In this document: one piece after another, positions 23,222-34,553 of the stretch
How the letters are laid out: every line of letters starts with the position of its first letter
Position numbering within the stretch: position 1 is the stretch's first letter
Program-made: the position numbers and the translations under genes
Source of the DNA: Arachis hypogaea
Taxonomy: Eukaryota; Streptophyta; Magnoliopsida; Fabales; Fabaceae
DNA: 64,000 nt
Direction of reading: 5' to 3'
NCBI RefSeq assembly: GCF_003086295.3
Contig: NC_092054.1
Coordinates: forward strand, 56,707,546 to 56,771,545
The notes under the pieces: generated by a model
What the model saw: only the letters and a program-made list of their open reading frames with translations
Databases searched by the model: none
What the model was told of the DNA's origin: nothing

Positions 23222-24782
23222 CAACACCAAACTTAAGCTGTTGCTTGTTCTCAAGCAAATAAAAACAAAATAGGATAAAAAGAAGAGTAAGATACAATAA
23301 TTCTCAGAGTTTCCAATGAAGCTCAGTTTCAATTAGAGGAGCGGGACTTAGTAGCTTTTTACTTCTGAATAGTTTTAGCATCTCACTATCCATTGAAACT
23401 CAGAAGTGTTGGCATCTCTAGGAACTTAGAATCCAGATGATATTATTAAGTCTCCTAGTTTAGTTCTTTTTTATTCTTAAACACAGCTTTTCGAGTCTTG
23501 GCCATGACCCTAAGCACTTTGTTTTCCAGTATTACCACCGGATACATAAATGCCACAGACACTTTACCTGGGTGAACACTTTCGGATTGTAATTCAGCTA
23601 TCCTAGAATCCTCTGATAGAGGTCTCCAGAGTTCTTAAGCACACTCTTTTTTCTTTGGATCATGATTTTAACCGCTCAGTCTCAAGCTTTTCACTTGACA
23701 CCTTCACGCCACAAGCACATGGTTAGAGACAGCTTGGTTGAGCTGCCTAGGCTAGAATTTTATTCCTTGTAGGCCCTCCTATCCATTGATGCTCAACGCC
23801 TTGGATCCTTTTTCCTTTGCTTTTTGGTTTAAAGGGTTATTGGCTTTTTCAATCTGCTCTCATTTTCTTGCATTTTTGGGTAGTAATGAATTTTTCTCTT
23901 TATTTTTTTCGCCATTTTCTTATTTTTTTCTTATGCATAAATTTTTTTTTCTTTTGCAACATGCTTTTTCTTTTTCTTTTTGCTGCTTTTTCTTGCTTCA
24001 AGAATCCATTTTTGGTTATTTCAGATTACCAATAATACTTCACTTTCATCATCATTCTTTCAAGAGCGAAAATTCTAAAATTCTAACTTCAAATATGCAC
24101 TGTTTATTCATACATTCAGAAAATAAAAATAATGACACCACATCAAGATAATTGAACTATTCTTATTATAAACTTGAAATTCATGTATCTCTCAATTCTT
24201 TTCAAATAAAATTTTATTTTTAAGCAAGGTGAGATATATATGGAACATTTTATAGCCTTAAGACATAAATGCAAATGATTATGCAACAAGAACAAGAGAA
24301 CAGACAACACAACATAATAGAAAATAGAAAAAAAACACACACAAGAAAAGGAGATAAAGAGAATGAATCCACCTTTAATGGTCCTCCTTGAGGATCCAAT
24401 GTGGTGCTTGATCTCTTCAATGTCACTCCCTTGCCTTTGTTGTTCTTCCGTCAAAGCTCTTTGATCTTCTCTCCATCTCCCAAGATTCAGAGGTGGTGGC
24501 TACTTCCTTTCCTTTCCTCTTTCTAGAGGATTCTCAAACCTTGGGTGCCATAAGTGGTAATGGAAAGCAAAAAAAGCAATGCTTTTTCAACACCAAACTT
24601 AAAAGCTTTGTTCGTCCTCAAGCAAAAATAAAGAAAAGAGAAGAATAGGGTAAATGGGAGGAAAATTTGATTTTGAAGTGGGTAGGGACAAGTCTTGAGA
24701 GGCTAGGGAATTCAGATTCCCTACCCTCTGCATTGGCGTTTGAACACCCTGGGTCTGCTCCCCAGAAACGGCATAAAAAACT
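23222..24782 (-). other. Internal region of element E, largely deleted
   Basis: Only 1.56 kb separates the LTRs. On the minus strand it contains a degraded primer site (CCCCAGAAACGGC at about 24760-24772, where CCCCGGCAACGGCGCCA would be intact), a truncated 3' ORF, and two motifs ending in AAGTTTGGTGTTG: one beside the LTR (23222-23258) and one just before the ORF (24588-24626). No gag or pol remains. Confidence 0.7.
24365..24551 (-). pseudogene. Remnant of the 3' ORF in E (N and C termini joined)
   Basis: ATG at 24551 opens MAPK, matching the 385-residue ORF of H (49324-50481), then a TGA follows. About 80 bases in, near 24468-24473, the sequence jumps to the homologue of the H ORF C terminus (EEQQRQG.DIEE...IGSSR). 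About 1 kb of the ORF is gone, with 'aga' shared at the join. Confidence 0.65.
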
Positions 24783-26078
24783 CGGTGGACGAATCCCCAT
24801 GCTTCATACAGCTGAACCAGCAAGTGCACTGGGTCGTCCAAGTAATACCTAAGCGAGTTAGGGTCAATCCCATGAGGATTGTGGTTTGAAGCAAGCTATG
24901 GTTATTATGCAGATCTTAGTCAGGTGAATAGGAGATGTTGGTATGTTTGTGAAATTGCATAAAACGAATAAAGAGAAAAGGTTACTCAAAACTCAAAAGT
25001 CGTGTAAACTATGATAAGAAGGTGGTTGAGGCTTGGAGATGCTTTGTCCTTCTTGATTAACTCTGGTATTACTGTCTTCTTCAATTGTGAATGATTTCTT
25101 CTATGGAAGGCTGTATATGATTAATGCTGGTTTGAGCAGCCGCCAATACTCCTCCAGATCTGAACCCTAAGATTAGGATACATTCTGATTGAGGGTGAAG
25201 CTCCTGCAGTCCATTCTCTTTGGTGATCCTACTCAAAATACCACAGACAAGGTCGAATCTTCTGGATCAAAGGATGCTACTCCTTTGGTTCTAGCCTCTA
25301 CCATAGAGACCCTAATCTCCCCATAAATCGGCTGAACTGATGTCTCGAGAAGTCCCCAATGAAGTCATGAATTAGCCTTCTAAGAGATGTATAATCAAAC
25401 TGGTAGTTCATCATTGTCCGATGAAAGACACACTCTGAACCCATGAAGAATGTGATAACCTTATGCCAGTTAAAAGCATTCATATTGATGAAGAACGAAG
25501 ATACATCTTAGAATAGAGAATCAAACACAGATTAAAGAGAAACAGTAATACTTTTATTAATCCATAAAATTCAGCAGGGCTCCTCCCCTCAACCTAGGAG
25601 GTTTAGAAACTCATACTGATAGAAAATACAATGTGTAAAATGAAAATATGGTAAAGGATAGGCGAAGATCCCTAACAACAAGTGATCTTCTACTTTAAAT
25701 ACTAAACTAATAACTAGTAAGGGTAAAATAGTCTTTTTGTGCTAAAAATCCACTTTTGTGGCCCACTTGGTGAGTGTTTGGGTTGAGCTTTGATGAGATC
25801 CACGTGCTATGAGGCCTCTAGGGCGTTGAACGCTAGCTAGGGGGTCCTCCAAATAGCATCTGCAGTGCTTTCTCTGTCTCTGAATCAGACTTTTGCTCTA
25901 ACTCCTCAATTTCAGCCAGAAAATACCTGAAATTACATAAAAACACATAAACTCATAGTAGAATCCAAAAATGTGAATTTAACACTAAAACCTATAAAAA
26001 CTTAATAAAAATTAAACAAAACATACTTGAAACTATATGAAAATAATGCCAAAAAGTGTATAAAATATCCGCTCATTA
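24783..26078 (-). repeat. Right (5') LTR of element E
   Basis: About 1.3 kb. U5 hairpins near the primer-site end: CCAG-caagtgca-CTGG (24817-24832) and CCTAA-gcgag-TTAGG (24848-24862) on the plus strand. The right end is CCGCTCATTA, where CCGCTCATCA is expected. It lacks about 230 bp present in the left LTR. Confidence 0.8.
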
Positions 26079-26964
26079 GAGATCCCTTATGTTGACGGTA
26101 GTGCCACTGAGGGTTGTTCTTGATGAGAGGTGATGATTGAGAATTGTGGAAAAAAATGAAAAATTGATAATGAATTGATAATATTAAAACTAAATTTAAT
26201 ATTGAATTATTAAATGAGTTGGGAATCTATGATATTGAGAGAGATGATGATTTGTATAAGGGCAAATTGAGATTTACAGATCATTAATATAGTTGGGATT
26301 TAGTTTATCTACTTTGATCGGGTTAGTAAGAACTCTAGGCTTGAACTTTGTATAATTGGAAATTAGGATTGCCTAGCGGGTTCATTTATGTGGTTTTACA
26401 TAGTCTCTATTTGAAATTATTGCTCTGCTGAGAACCCCGTAAGGGATGATGTTCTCACTAGTTTTGGGAATTATTACTTTTCAGATGTAGGTCCCAGCGC
26501 TTTTTAATGAGCAGGAGGTTTATCTAGAATAACAGGAAAGAAGACCTTTTATTATGCTTTAATTTTAGACTCTCTCCTTTTGGAAACACTTATATTATGC
26601 ACTTATTTTGAAGACTTGCCTTTAGAGGCTTATGATGTATTTTAGAGAGATAGGTTATGTCTATCCAACTATTCTACTGTTGTAACTCTAGCCAGCCTAA
26701 TCTTTGGCGGAATTAGACTGGTTGATACTTATATATACTTATATATGTTTCTTTACTCTTATTCTTCCTTCGAGCTTTTAATTAGATATACATTATCGAG
26801 TGAGCGATCGACGAATTGTATTTTTCTCGAGTTTTAAATCCTTTCACAGGCTTCTAGTATAATATTCCTTTCTATATATACGTATTTATATCTTAACCTT
26901 GTGTCGTAGCACTAAACTCTAATTGAATTATAACTTAAGTATTAAATAGTAAGGTGTTACATCG
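26079..26964 (+). repeat. 3' end of an unidentified LTR
   Basis: A noncoding AT-rich block ending '..aaggtgttaca', a typical LTR end, followed abruptly by coding-like remnants at 26965. E is inserted in it. I cannot assign the family. The style resembles chromovirus LTRs. Confidence 0.4.
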
Positions 26965-27809
26965 ATCAGTCCAGCAAGCAACTGATCCGAGCTCACTAAG
27001 GCTAGAGCTATCATGATTCATTACATTATGACTGGTGCAGAGATGAGAGTGGACAAGATCATACCAAATGAAATATATCACATTTCCTCAGCTTTATTCC
27101 TAAATTCTATGCTGGGCTTCCCAAACATCATTCATCGCCTTTGTGAAGAAGTCAGAGTTTTCATTGAAAATGATATTCCCTTCCTAGTAGAAAGACCGAT
27201 TTCTAAAAAGACCTTGGAGAGAGTAAAATCAGCACCTTGTCGACAAATACAAGAGGAAGAAATACCACAGCCTTCCACCTTCACCACCAGAGGTACAAGA
27301 GGAAGATATTTCCTGATCTCTGCCTCAAAAAATACTTAAATCTAAGCCTCATGCTCTTCATTTTCAAGAAGGGTCAAGTAAACAAGTCCCTTATCAATCT
27401 TATGCTCAACAAGCCTTTGATTGGAGTCATGCCCAATCAACAATGGGATGGAATCAATTGCAAAGAGCACTTCAAGATATACAAGCACAGCAAGCTCAAT
27501 ACTATAAGGAATTTTAACAAATCCAAATCATCCAAGCACAACAATACAGGGAGCAACAAGAATACAGAGCACTGTAAGACTCCCGCCAGTGAGAACTGGA
27601 GGAATACATGGTAAACACTCACTCCAAAATAAGTTATTGTGCTATGGCAGCTCATAATATAAACCCAAGTATACAGCCATACTTTGAAATTTCTCATCAC
27701 GGTTGAACTTAGAAGGCAGAAGGAAGAAATTGAAGAGTGAGCAAGGAAATAACAGTAGAAAAAAGGATTTTGGAATCCAAGAGGCAAGCAACCAATTGAA
27801 GAGGATAAT
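26965..27809 (+). pseudogene. Decayed 3' ORF of an Athila-type element
   Basis: The translation from 27013 (MIHYIMTGAEMRVDKIIPNEIY) matches the middle-to-end of the H ORF (IMIHSIMIGEEMEVHEIIPQELY), including a PISKK versus PITKK match. After 27339 the reading shifts frame and continues as a Gln-rich tail with stops to about 27800. This is the target into which the flanking LTRs were inserted. Confidence 0.65.
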
Positions 27810-28102
27810 TGTAAGAATCGCGACTAATTAACCGCTTAATTAAATAATTAAATTGCCCAAATTAGGATCTAAAAATTTATAATGTTAATTATAAAATTTA
27901 AATATGATTTTTGGACTTAGTAGAATTTTCTGAGTTGGAAAATGTAATTTTATGCAAAAAATTGCATAAAAATGCATACTGGTAAATTAACCGGCAGTAT
28001 CGGGCCAAAAATGGGCACTAATTGAAAATCGGACACTAATTTTAAAGGTTTGGCCCAAAGTTGGACTAAACAGGTCAAAAATGCTAACGGATAAGCCCAA
28101 CA

Positions 28103-28110
28103 TATATAAA
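28103..28110 (+). promoter_or_regulatory. TATA box in the 27810 LTR
   Basis: TATATAAA in an otherwise noncoding LTR, about 100 bp upstream of a CT-rich leader. Likely the element's promoter. Confidence 0.5.
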
Positions 28111-29312
28111 CAACCAATTAGACCCATTTCAACCTCATAATACACTTGAACACAACCCTAGCAGCTGCATTGAGGAAGAGAGAATACACTATTCATCCTC
28201 TTCTTCAATTGCTTGTATCTTGAGCTACGGAGCTCTGATCGCTGCACCGTTTGCGGCTACGCGATCACCAAGAAGAGCTCTACAAAATACATCCAAGAAA
28301 CTGGTAAGAAAATCTCGTTTTCTCTCTCAGCATTTCCTTCTAAAAATTCAAAAATCTAGTGTTTGGGGTTTTGAGATTTTGATGTTTTGATGTGTTTAGG
28401 ATCAATCTAACTTGAGAAGATTATTGGGTTGTGATCCTATCATATTTGGAGAAGTAAGGAAACTCTTTACCTTGTGAAGTTATGAATTTGATGAACCCTA
28501 GGTATTGAATTGTGGTGCATTAATGTGTATAGCTTGGAATATTGATTGTTGATGCTTGTTGGAGTTGATTGGTGACTTGATTGAGTTTGGAGAACTTGTG
28601 GAAGCTTGGTTCGGACTTAGTTTAGTGTATAGCACATATTGGGAATCGGCCAAGGTATGGTTTCGGTTTTCTCTATGTAATATGTAATTTTTTGGACACT
28701 TAGGCTAGTTGAGCATAGGATAGGTTTGAATTGTTAATAATGTATAATAATTTTTGGTGATTGTGATGAAATTGATGAATTATGATAATTGTGATGAACT
28801 ATGTTGTGGTTATTGATGAATGGTATTGAATCTTGAGGGTGAGGATGAATGATGCTAAATGTGATGATTGGTAGTGATAGGATGATAATTGATGAGTGTA
28901 TTGGTTGAGAAGTGGTTCTAGTATGATGGATTTGGTAAATTGCGGTTGAGAATTAAGAGGATAATGTAAGGTAAGGAAATTTGGTAATAGTGGTAGTTTG
29001 ACATGAAAATGATAAGTTCCAATGAGAATTGATATGTGTTGTGGTTCGGAATTGGTTTGGTTCAAAGTCTTGAAATTTAGAGAATCTTGTTGGCTTTTGT
29101 GAAACTCGATTTTTGATGAACTTTGATGGATTATATCTTAAGATATGGTTTTTGAAATTCAATAAATTTTGTATCAAATTAAAGATAATTCAGAGAGCTT
29201 TAAAACAGTATAGATTTCGTAGAAATCGAAATTTTGTAGAAAAAGATATGATCATTGGAAGTTGGTGTCAAAACTCTGAATTCTGTGATGTAGAATTTGT
29301 GATTTCTGGTTT

Positions 29313-29665
29313 GTGTACGCACGCACACTGTTGTGGGCGCGCTCTGAACAGTGGCTACATTTTGACTTGTGCGTACACACAGCTTTGTGCACACGCACAC
29401 CCTGTAAATTTTTGAAAACGTGCGTACGCACACACAAGGAGATGCCTATTGTTGGGAGCGCTAGCACCCTCTGGTGCGCACACACACCCTGCAAAATTTG
29501 CAATGCGTACGCATAACATTGTGCGCATGCACACGTTGGGAAGTGCCTTCTGTTGGGGGCGTTCGCATGTTTCTGTGCATATGCACACCTCTATGCGTAC
29601 GCACACTTTGAGAAACTCTTCTGGGAGTGCGTACGCACAACCCTATGCGTACGCACACTATCTTG
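29313..29665. repeat. CGTACGCAC palindrome array
   Basis: At least ten copies or variants of GTGCGTACGCAC (self-complementary) separated by 15-40 bp. Short Cys/Thr-rich frames in all phases here come from the repeat. Confidence 0.8.
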
Positions 29666-29712
29666 TTTTTCAATGAAAACCTTGTTTTTAACTATTTTAC
29701 CTTCTCGGCAAG

Positions 29713-30673
29713 TGATGAGCGGATATTTTATATGCTTTTTGGCATTGTTTCCTTGGTGTTTTTGGTATATTTGATTAACTTTTATTATGTTTTGGTAGAT
29801 TTTAGTGCAAAAATTACTTTTCGGATGCTACTTTGAGTTTTTGTGGTTTTCCCATGATTTTAGGTGATTTTTGGGTGAATCTAACAAGTTTTGGAAAAGT
29901 CTGATTTAGAGGCAAAGAAAGGATTGCAGATATTGTCAACTCCTGACCTTCGTGCATTCAAACATGCATTTCTGGAGCTACAGAGGTCCAATTGATAAGC
30001 TCTCAACGGCAATGGAAAGCTAACTTCCAGGGCTTTCCATCAATATATAATAGTCTATACTTGTCTTTAGATTATGCCTCCCAGAAGGGTAGAGGCACAG
30101 ACACATTACTTCTACTACTTCTGTAAAGCATGAGCAACTAAACCTCCTAAGTTAGGGTTAGGAGCTCTGCTAATTCTCATGGATTAATAATATTACTATT
30201 TCTATTTCAATATGTCTGATTCTATTCTCTTATGCATTCTCGTTCTTCAATCTTAATGAATTGGGGGGTGAACTGTGACATTCATCCTTGTTCTACATGG
30301 GTTCCGTGCGAGTCTTGACCCGGATATCATTGAACTAAAGCTAGAGAATGCATTGCAGATTCCAAGAGAGTACCTGGGAAACTTTGGATATGTGATATAA
30401 AATCCCGTTGACCGTGGGTTATCGAGGACTCTGTGGCACTAAGGCTAGAGTCAGAAAAGCATCACTCTCTGATCCGGAAGATCTGACCTTGTCTGTGGCG
30501 TTTTGAGTAGGATCACGAAGGGGAGTGGATTTCTTAGAGCTTCATCTTCGGCTACAATGAGAAGCCATAAGTCAACTTGATGACAAGACATGAGTTACTC
30601 GGATATGGTCGACTACTATTGTTTAGAAGAGATTAACTTGATGAAAGGACATGAGTTAGTCACTTACGGCTGC
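29713..30673 (+). repeat. Element F: LTR, 5' portion, split by G
   Basis: Begins TGATGAGCGGATATTTTATATG like the LTRs of E and H, and is flanked on the left by GCAAG. It is interrupted by G at GCTGC (30669-30673) and resumes at 63819. No coding sequence. Confidence 0.75.
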
Positions 30674-31174
30674 TGTTCATGCCCTGGGTCGAGCTGTATG
30701 ACCCGGGCTGATTGAAGGCAAGCCGACCGACCTCTTCAGGTCAAGATTACCCGACTTCTTCATAAAGAGTTCGGCCAAATCACCAGAGGAGCCCAAAGCA
30801 AGCCCAAACCAACGAACACGACCCAAAGTCCAAGGGCAGCCCAAGCCTAGAAGGATAAGGGCGGTTCTCTTAAAGATAGGATAACTTCACTCAAAAGATA
30901 AGATAAGATAACTATCTTATCCCAAAAGGAGATCACCCTACACCATTATAAATATACTGGAGCACCCAGGTATAACTCACACTCTGATTCTACTAAAAAA
31001 CCTGCTTAATACCCTTGCTAACTTAAGCATCGGAGTCCCTTGCAGGTACCACCACCCTCCGGTGACGAAGGATCAGCACCACCACTAAGCCCAACAAGTT
31101 GGACACAACAGCCCCGACCAATATAAGAGATCTCGTCTGAGATCGACCTACAGTTTCAGGTAACCCTCGAAACA
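30674..31174 (+). repeat. 5' LTR of G
   Basis: 501 bp, TGTTCATGCC...CCCTCGAAACA. By eye it differs from the 506-bp 3' LTR at about 20 sites, plus an extra GATAA unit in the 3' copy. TATA-like ATTATAAATA lies at about 30945-30954, preceded by GATAAGATAAC/TATCTTATC. Confidence 0.92.
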
Positions 31175-31175
31175 T

Positions 31176-31191
31176 TGGCGCCGTTGCCGGG
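31176..31191 (+). promoter_or_regulatory. Primer binding site of G (tRNA-Asp)
   Basis: TGGCGCCGTTGCCGGG, one base inside the 5' LTR, complementary to the tRNA-Asp 3' end. Confidence 0.9.
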
Positions 31192-31213
31192 ACCTGGAAG
31201 TCATCCCATCATC

Positions 31214-31820
31214 ATGGCGGACAACCTTGACAACGACCACAATTTTGATTTAGAAAACAGAACGCCGCATAAGAACGCGGACACCACAGCAAATGATACC
31301 TCTCAGCCAAACAAAGATAAGAATTCGCCAAGCACAGAAATTATAGAGGCGCTTCAAGCTCAACAAGATCGTCTCAAACAGCTCAAAAAAGAGGCCGAGC
31401 ATCAACGGGAAGCCGAGAGGGACCTACGAAGGAAAACTAGGCAATGCCAAGAATTAGAGGACAAGCTCCTAAAGCTTGAAGCAGATCTCAAAACCAAGAC
31501 TACCCGATCCAGTCAGGAAGATAGCCCCCACAAGGATCAAGACCCTTTTACCAAAGAGATCATGAAAGCCAAAGTCCCAAAGGACTTTAAAGCTCCCGAC
31601 ATGACCCTGTACGACGGCACATCAAATCCAAGCCATCATCTCAGCAATTTTAGAAGAAGAATGTATCTCACTGATGCCTCGGATGCTATTCGATGCAAAG
31701 CCTTCCCAACAACACTAACAAAGACCGCAATCAAGTGGTTCGACACTTTGCCCCCCAGATCCATCACAAGTTTTGACGACTTGGCCAAGAAATTTCTTGC
31801 CCGATTTTTCATCCAGAAGG
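31214..31820 (+). pseudogene. gag: Gag of G, first segment
   Basis: ATG at 31214 (MADNLDNDHNFDLENRT). A charged coiled coil (residues ~50-110, LKQLKKEAEHQREAERDLRRK) precedes the capsid-type gag domain with MTLYDGTSNPSHHL and KWFDTLPP. It is cut by solo LTR I after the codons for RFFIQK. The homologous reading resumes at 34027. Confidence 0.85.
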
Positions 31821-34026
31821 TGATGCCAGGACATTTTGGCCAGTTTCACTGACCTTTTCTTTACTGTTTTAGGGTAGTTTCATGCATTTTCTTAGTTAAT
31901 AAGCAAGTTTTGGGTAGATAATAACTTACATCTTGATTCAAGCAAACATTGTGAATTTTATATGATTTTATGAGAATTATGCATGAATTGAATGATAAAG
32001 TGGATGATGCATGATCTCATGAGTTAGAACCTAGCTTTGATGCACTTTACTTGCTTGATTTCAGGATAAAGGAAGCAAGGAAGATGCCACGTTAATAGCC
32101 ACGTTAGTCTAACTAACGTGACCATTAACGTGGAATGGGAGCTAGTTTGCAACGTTAATGAGAAAAGTGATCACCAATAACGCCTTCGTGAGCCATCATA
32201 GCCCACATTAGTTGCCACGTTAACTACATTAACGTGGAAGCTAACGTGGAAAAAAAGTAAAGCTCCAACGTTTGTGGTAAAAGTGAATACCATTAACGTT
32301 GGAAAAAGGGGCACACTTAGCCACGTTAAGAGTCACGTTAATTACATTAACATGAACTCTAACGTGGAAGGAACAAAGAAGTGCCAATGTTAGTGACACT
32401 CACCTTTGTCACTAACGTTGGACCAAGCCACTATTAGCCACGTTAGTTGCCACGTTAACTACATTAACGTGGAGGAAAGAAATGATGAGCCAACATTAGT
32501 GACACTCACCTTTGTCACTAACGTTGGAGATGGCAATCACTACCACGTTAGTGGCCACGTTAATACAATTAACGTGAGAAAGGGCGTTTGGAGCGTTAGT
32601 GACAAAGGTAAGTGTCACTAACGCTCTCGAAGCTGAGGCATGCCCACGTTAGGGGTCACGTTAGCTACACTAATGTGGACTCTAACGTAGGAAGGAAAGG
32701 CAACAAGCAAACGTTATTGGAAAAGGTGAATGCCAATAACATTTGTGAAGGACCAAGAGGCAACGTTAGTGGTCACGTTAGTGCCACTAACGTTGAAGTT
32801 AACGTGGACCATCTTGGGTTAGGAACGTTAGTGAAAAAGGTGATCGTCACTAACGTTCTCGAACCAACATTTTCACTTAACGTTAACACCACTAACGTCC
32901 TAACTAATGTCCATGCCTAACTCACATTTTCTCTGCAAGCAAAGCTGAGCCCACTGAAGACTGCAACTGCTTCAATTTAAGATCTAAAGGCCCATATCCA
33001 AGACTTGAAGAGCCAACTAGAAGATCAGAAGAGTAGTACATGTAGGAGTAGTTTTGAACTAGTAAGGGAGAGCTTTTGGCATTTTGAAGAACTACACTCT
33101 GCATACTTTACTTTCTCTGCAACTTCTAGTTTTAGTTTTCATAATGTACTTTACACTTACACTTTCCATTCCCAGAGCTATGAACAACTAAACCCCTTTC
33201 ATTGGGTTAGGGAGCTCTATTGTAATTTGATGGATCAATAATAGTTTTCATTATTCTTCTTCTTTCTTTTCTCTTGATTTTACTAGAAAGCTTTCAATCT
33301 TCTTCCTATTGGGTAGTTATCTTAGAAAAAAAGCTATTCATACTTGGATCTCTTCGGACCTTGGAAGAGGAATGAAGGATCATGCTAGAAATGCTTTCTC
33401 ATGTTGGACCAAATTGGGGTTTGGATGGATATGGTGACATATAATCCTACCAATACTTTGATTTGGGAATACATGTGGTATAATCAGTGACCATACTTCA
33501 TCTCTTCTCATGAGCAATTAGACCAAGGAATTGGCTATTGATCAAGATTTGAGAGATTGGGTTACCAAGGAATTGGAATCCAAGCACTTAAGATTGCCAA
33601 GGAAATCAATGAATGCATTGATTGAGGAAGAGATGAGAATGAACTTGATCCGGAGAATACAACATCTCCTGAGCCTAATGAATCTCCCATTTCTGATCTT
33701 ACCCATTCTCTTACTTTCTGTCATTTACTTTTATGTTCATCTTCCCCATTCCCCATTTAAGATTCTGCAATTTACTTTTTGTTATTTACATTCAGTTCTT
33801 TATTTCCAGTAATTACACTTTCTGCCATTTACTTTCTCGCCAGTTAATTTCCTGCAACTCTCCAATCAAATTCTGCTTAGTTCAACTAGAAAATTCCTCC
33901 AATTAAAGTTGGTTGACCAATCAATACCTGTGGGATTCGACCTCACTCTATTGTGAGTTTTTACTTGACGAGAATTCGGTATACTTTCCGAGGGAAATTT
34001 ATTGAGAGACAAGTTTCCGTGCATCA
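31821..34026 (+). mobile_element. Solo LTR I (C family) inside gag of G
   Basis: TGATGCCAGG...CCGTGCATCA, 2206 bp, flanked by GAAGG on both sides (31816-31820, 34027-34031). It is a complete LTR with no internal region, so it is a recombination product of a former full element. A palindrome array lies at 32085-32920, and the U5 hairpins are at 33942-33957 and 33976-33991. The TATA box seen in C is replaced here by TACATGTAGG. Confidence 0.92.
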
Positions 34027-34553
34027 GAAGGACAAAGCCAAACACGCCCCAAGCCTATTAGGAATTAAGTAGGGTGATCGGGAGAGTCTTCGTAGCTACA
34101 TGGAGAGGTTCAACAAAGCATGCCTGGACATACAAAGCCTACTAATGGAAGCAGACATTATGGGTCTCATCAATGGCCTGCGAGAAGGACCTTTTAGTCA
34201 CTTCATATCAAAGAAACATCTAACATCTCTGAACGAAGTGCAGGAACGAGCTGAGAAGTACATCAACATGGAGGAAAACTCTTGGCTAGGAGAGACCTCA
34301 AAATCCGGATTCTCCTACTCCTCCCGGCATAAGGATAAAGAGTCCAAGAAAAAAGAAGATCAATACAGCGAGAAGCCTAAAAAATACAACAACTACACCC
34401 CACTTTGGGTGTCTCTTGTGGATGTTTACCGAGAAGTATGCGATACTGAAAAGATACCACCACCTCGTGCACTCAAAAGCAAGAAAGGAGGAGGAAATTG
34501 GACAGAATACTGTGAATATCACCGAATCTACGGATATCCTACCAATGAGTGCT
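34027..34553 (+). pseudogene. gag: Gag of G, second segment
   Basis: Continues the first segment in frame. A TAG at 34070-34072 falls at LGIK-stop-GDRES, where a Gln codon is expected. It then reads open (YMERFNKACLDIQSL...) to the start of a zinc-knuckle-like CEYH...NEC motif. H is inserted at the last Cys codon. The duplication GTGCT is 34549-34553. Confidence 0.83.

Larger units (their letters stand above)
27810..29712 (+). repeat. 5' part of an LTR with TATA box and CGTACGCAC repeats
   Basis: It begins TGTAAGAATCGCGACTAATT at a sharp boundary. TATATAAA at 28103-28110 is followed by a leader and a possible splice donor (ACTG-GTAAGAA near 28301). At 29310-29665 are many copies of GTGCGTACGCACAC-like sequence. 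The block is cut off by F at 29713, so its end is not visible. Family unknown. No gene supported. Confidence 0.5.

Noticed and set aside
23786..24151. Phe-rich plus-strand frame
   Set aside because: T-rich antisense of the A-rich 3' region that also occurs in H and J. No conservation as protein.
29252..29676. Overlapping Cys/His/Thr-rich frames on both strands
   Set aside because: They are translations of the CGTACGCAC repeat in all phases.
26079..29712. One element with LTRs at 26079-26964 and 27810-29712 around a short interior
   Set aside because: The two blocks do not align with each other by eye, and the interior is an Athila-type ORF remnant in the wrong place. Two separate insertions fit better.
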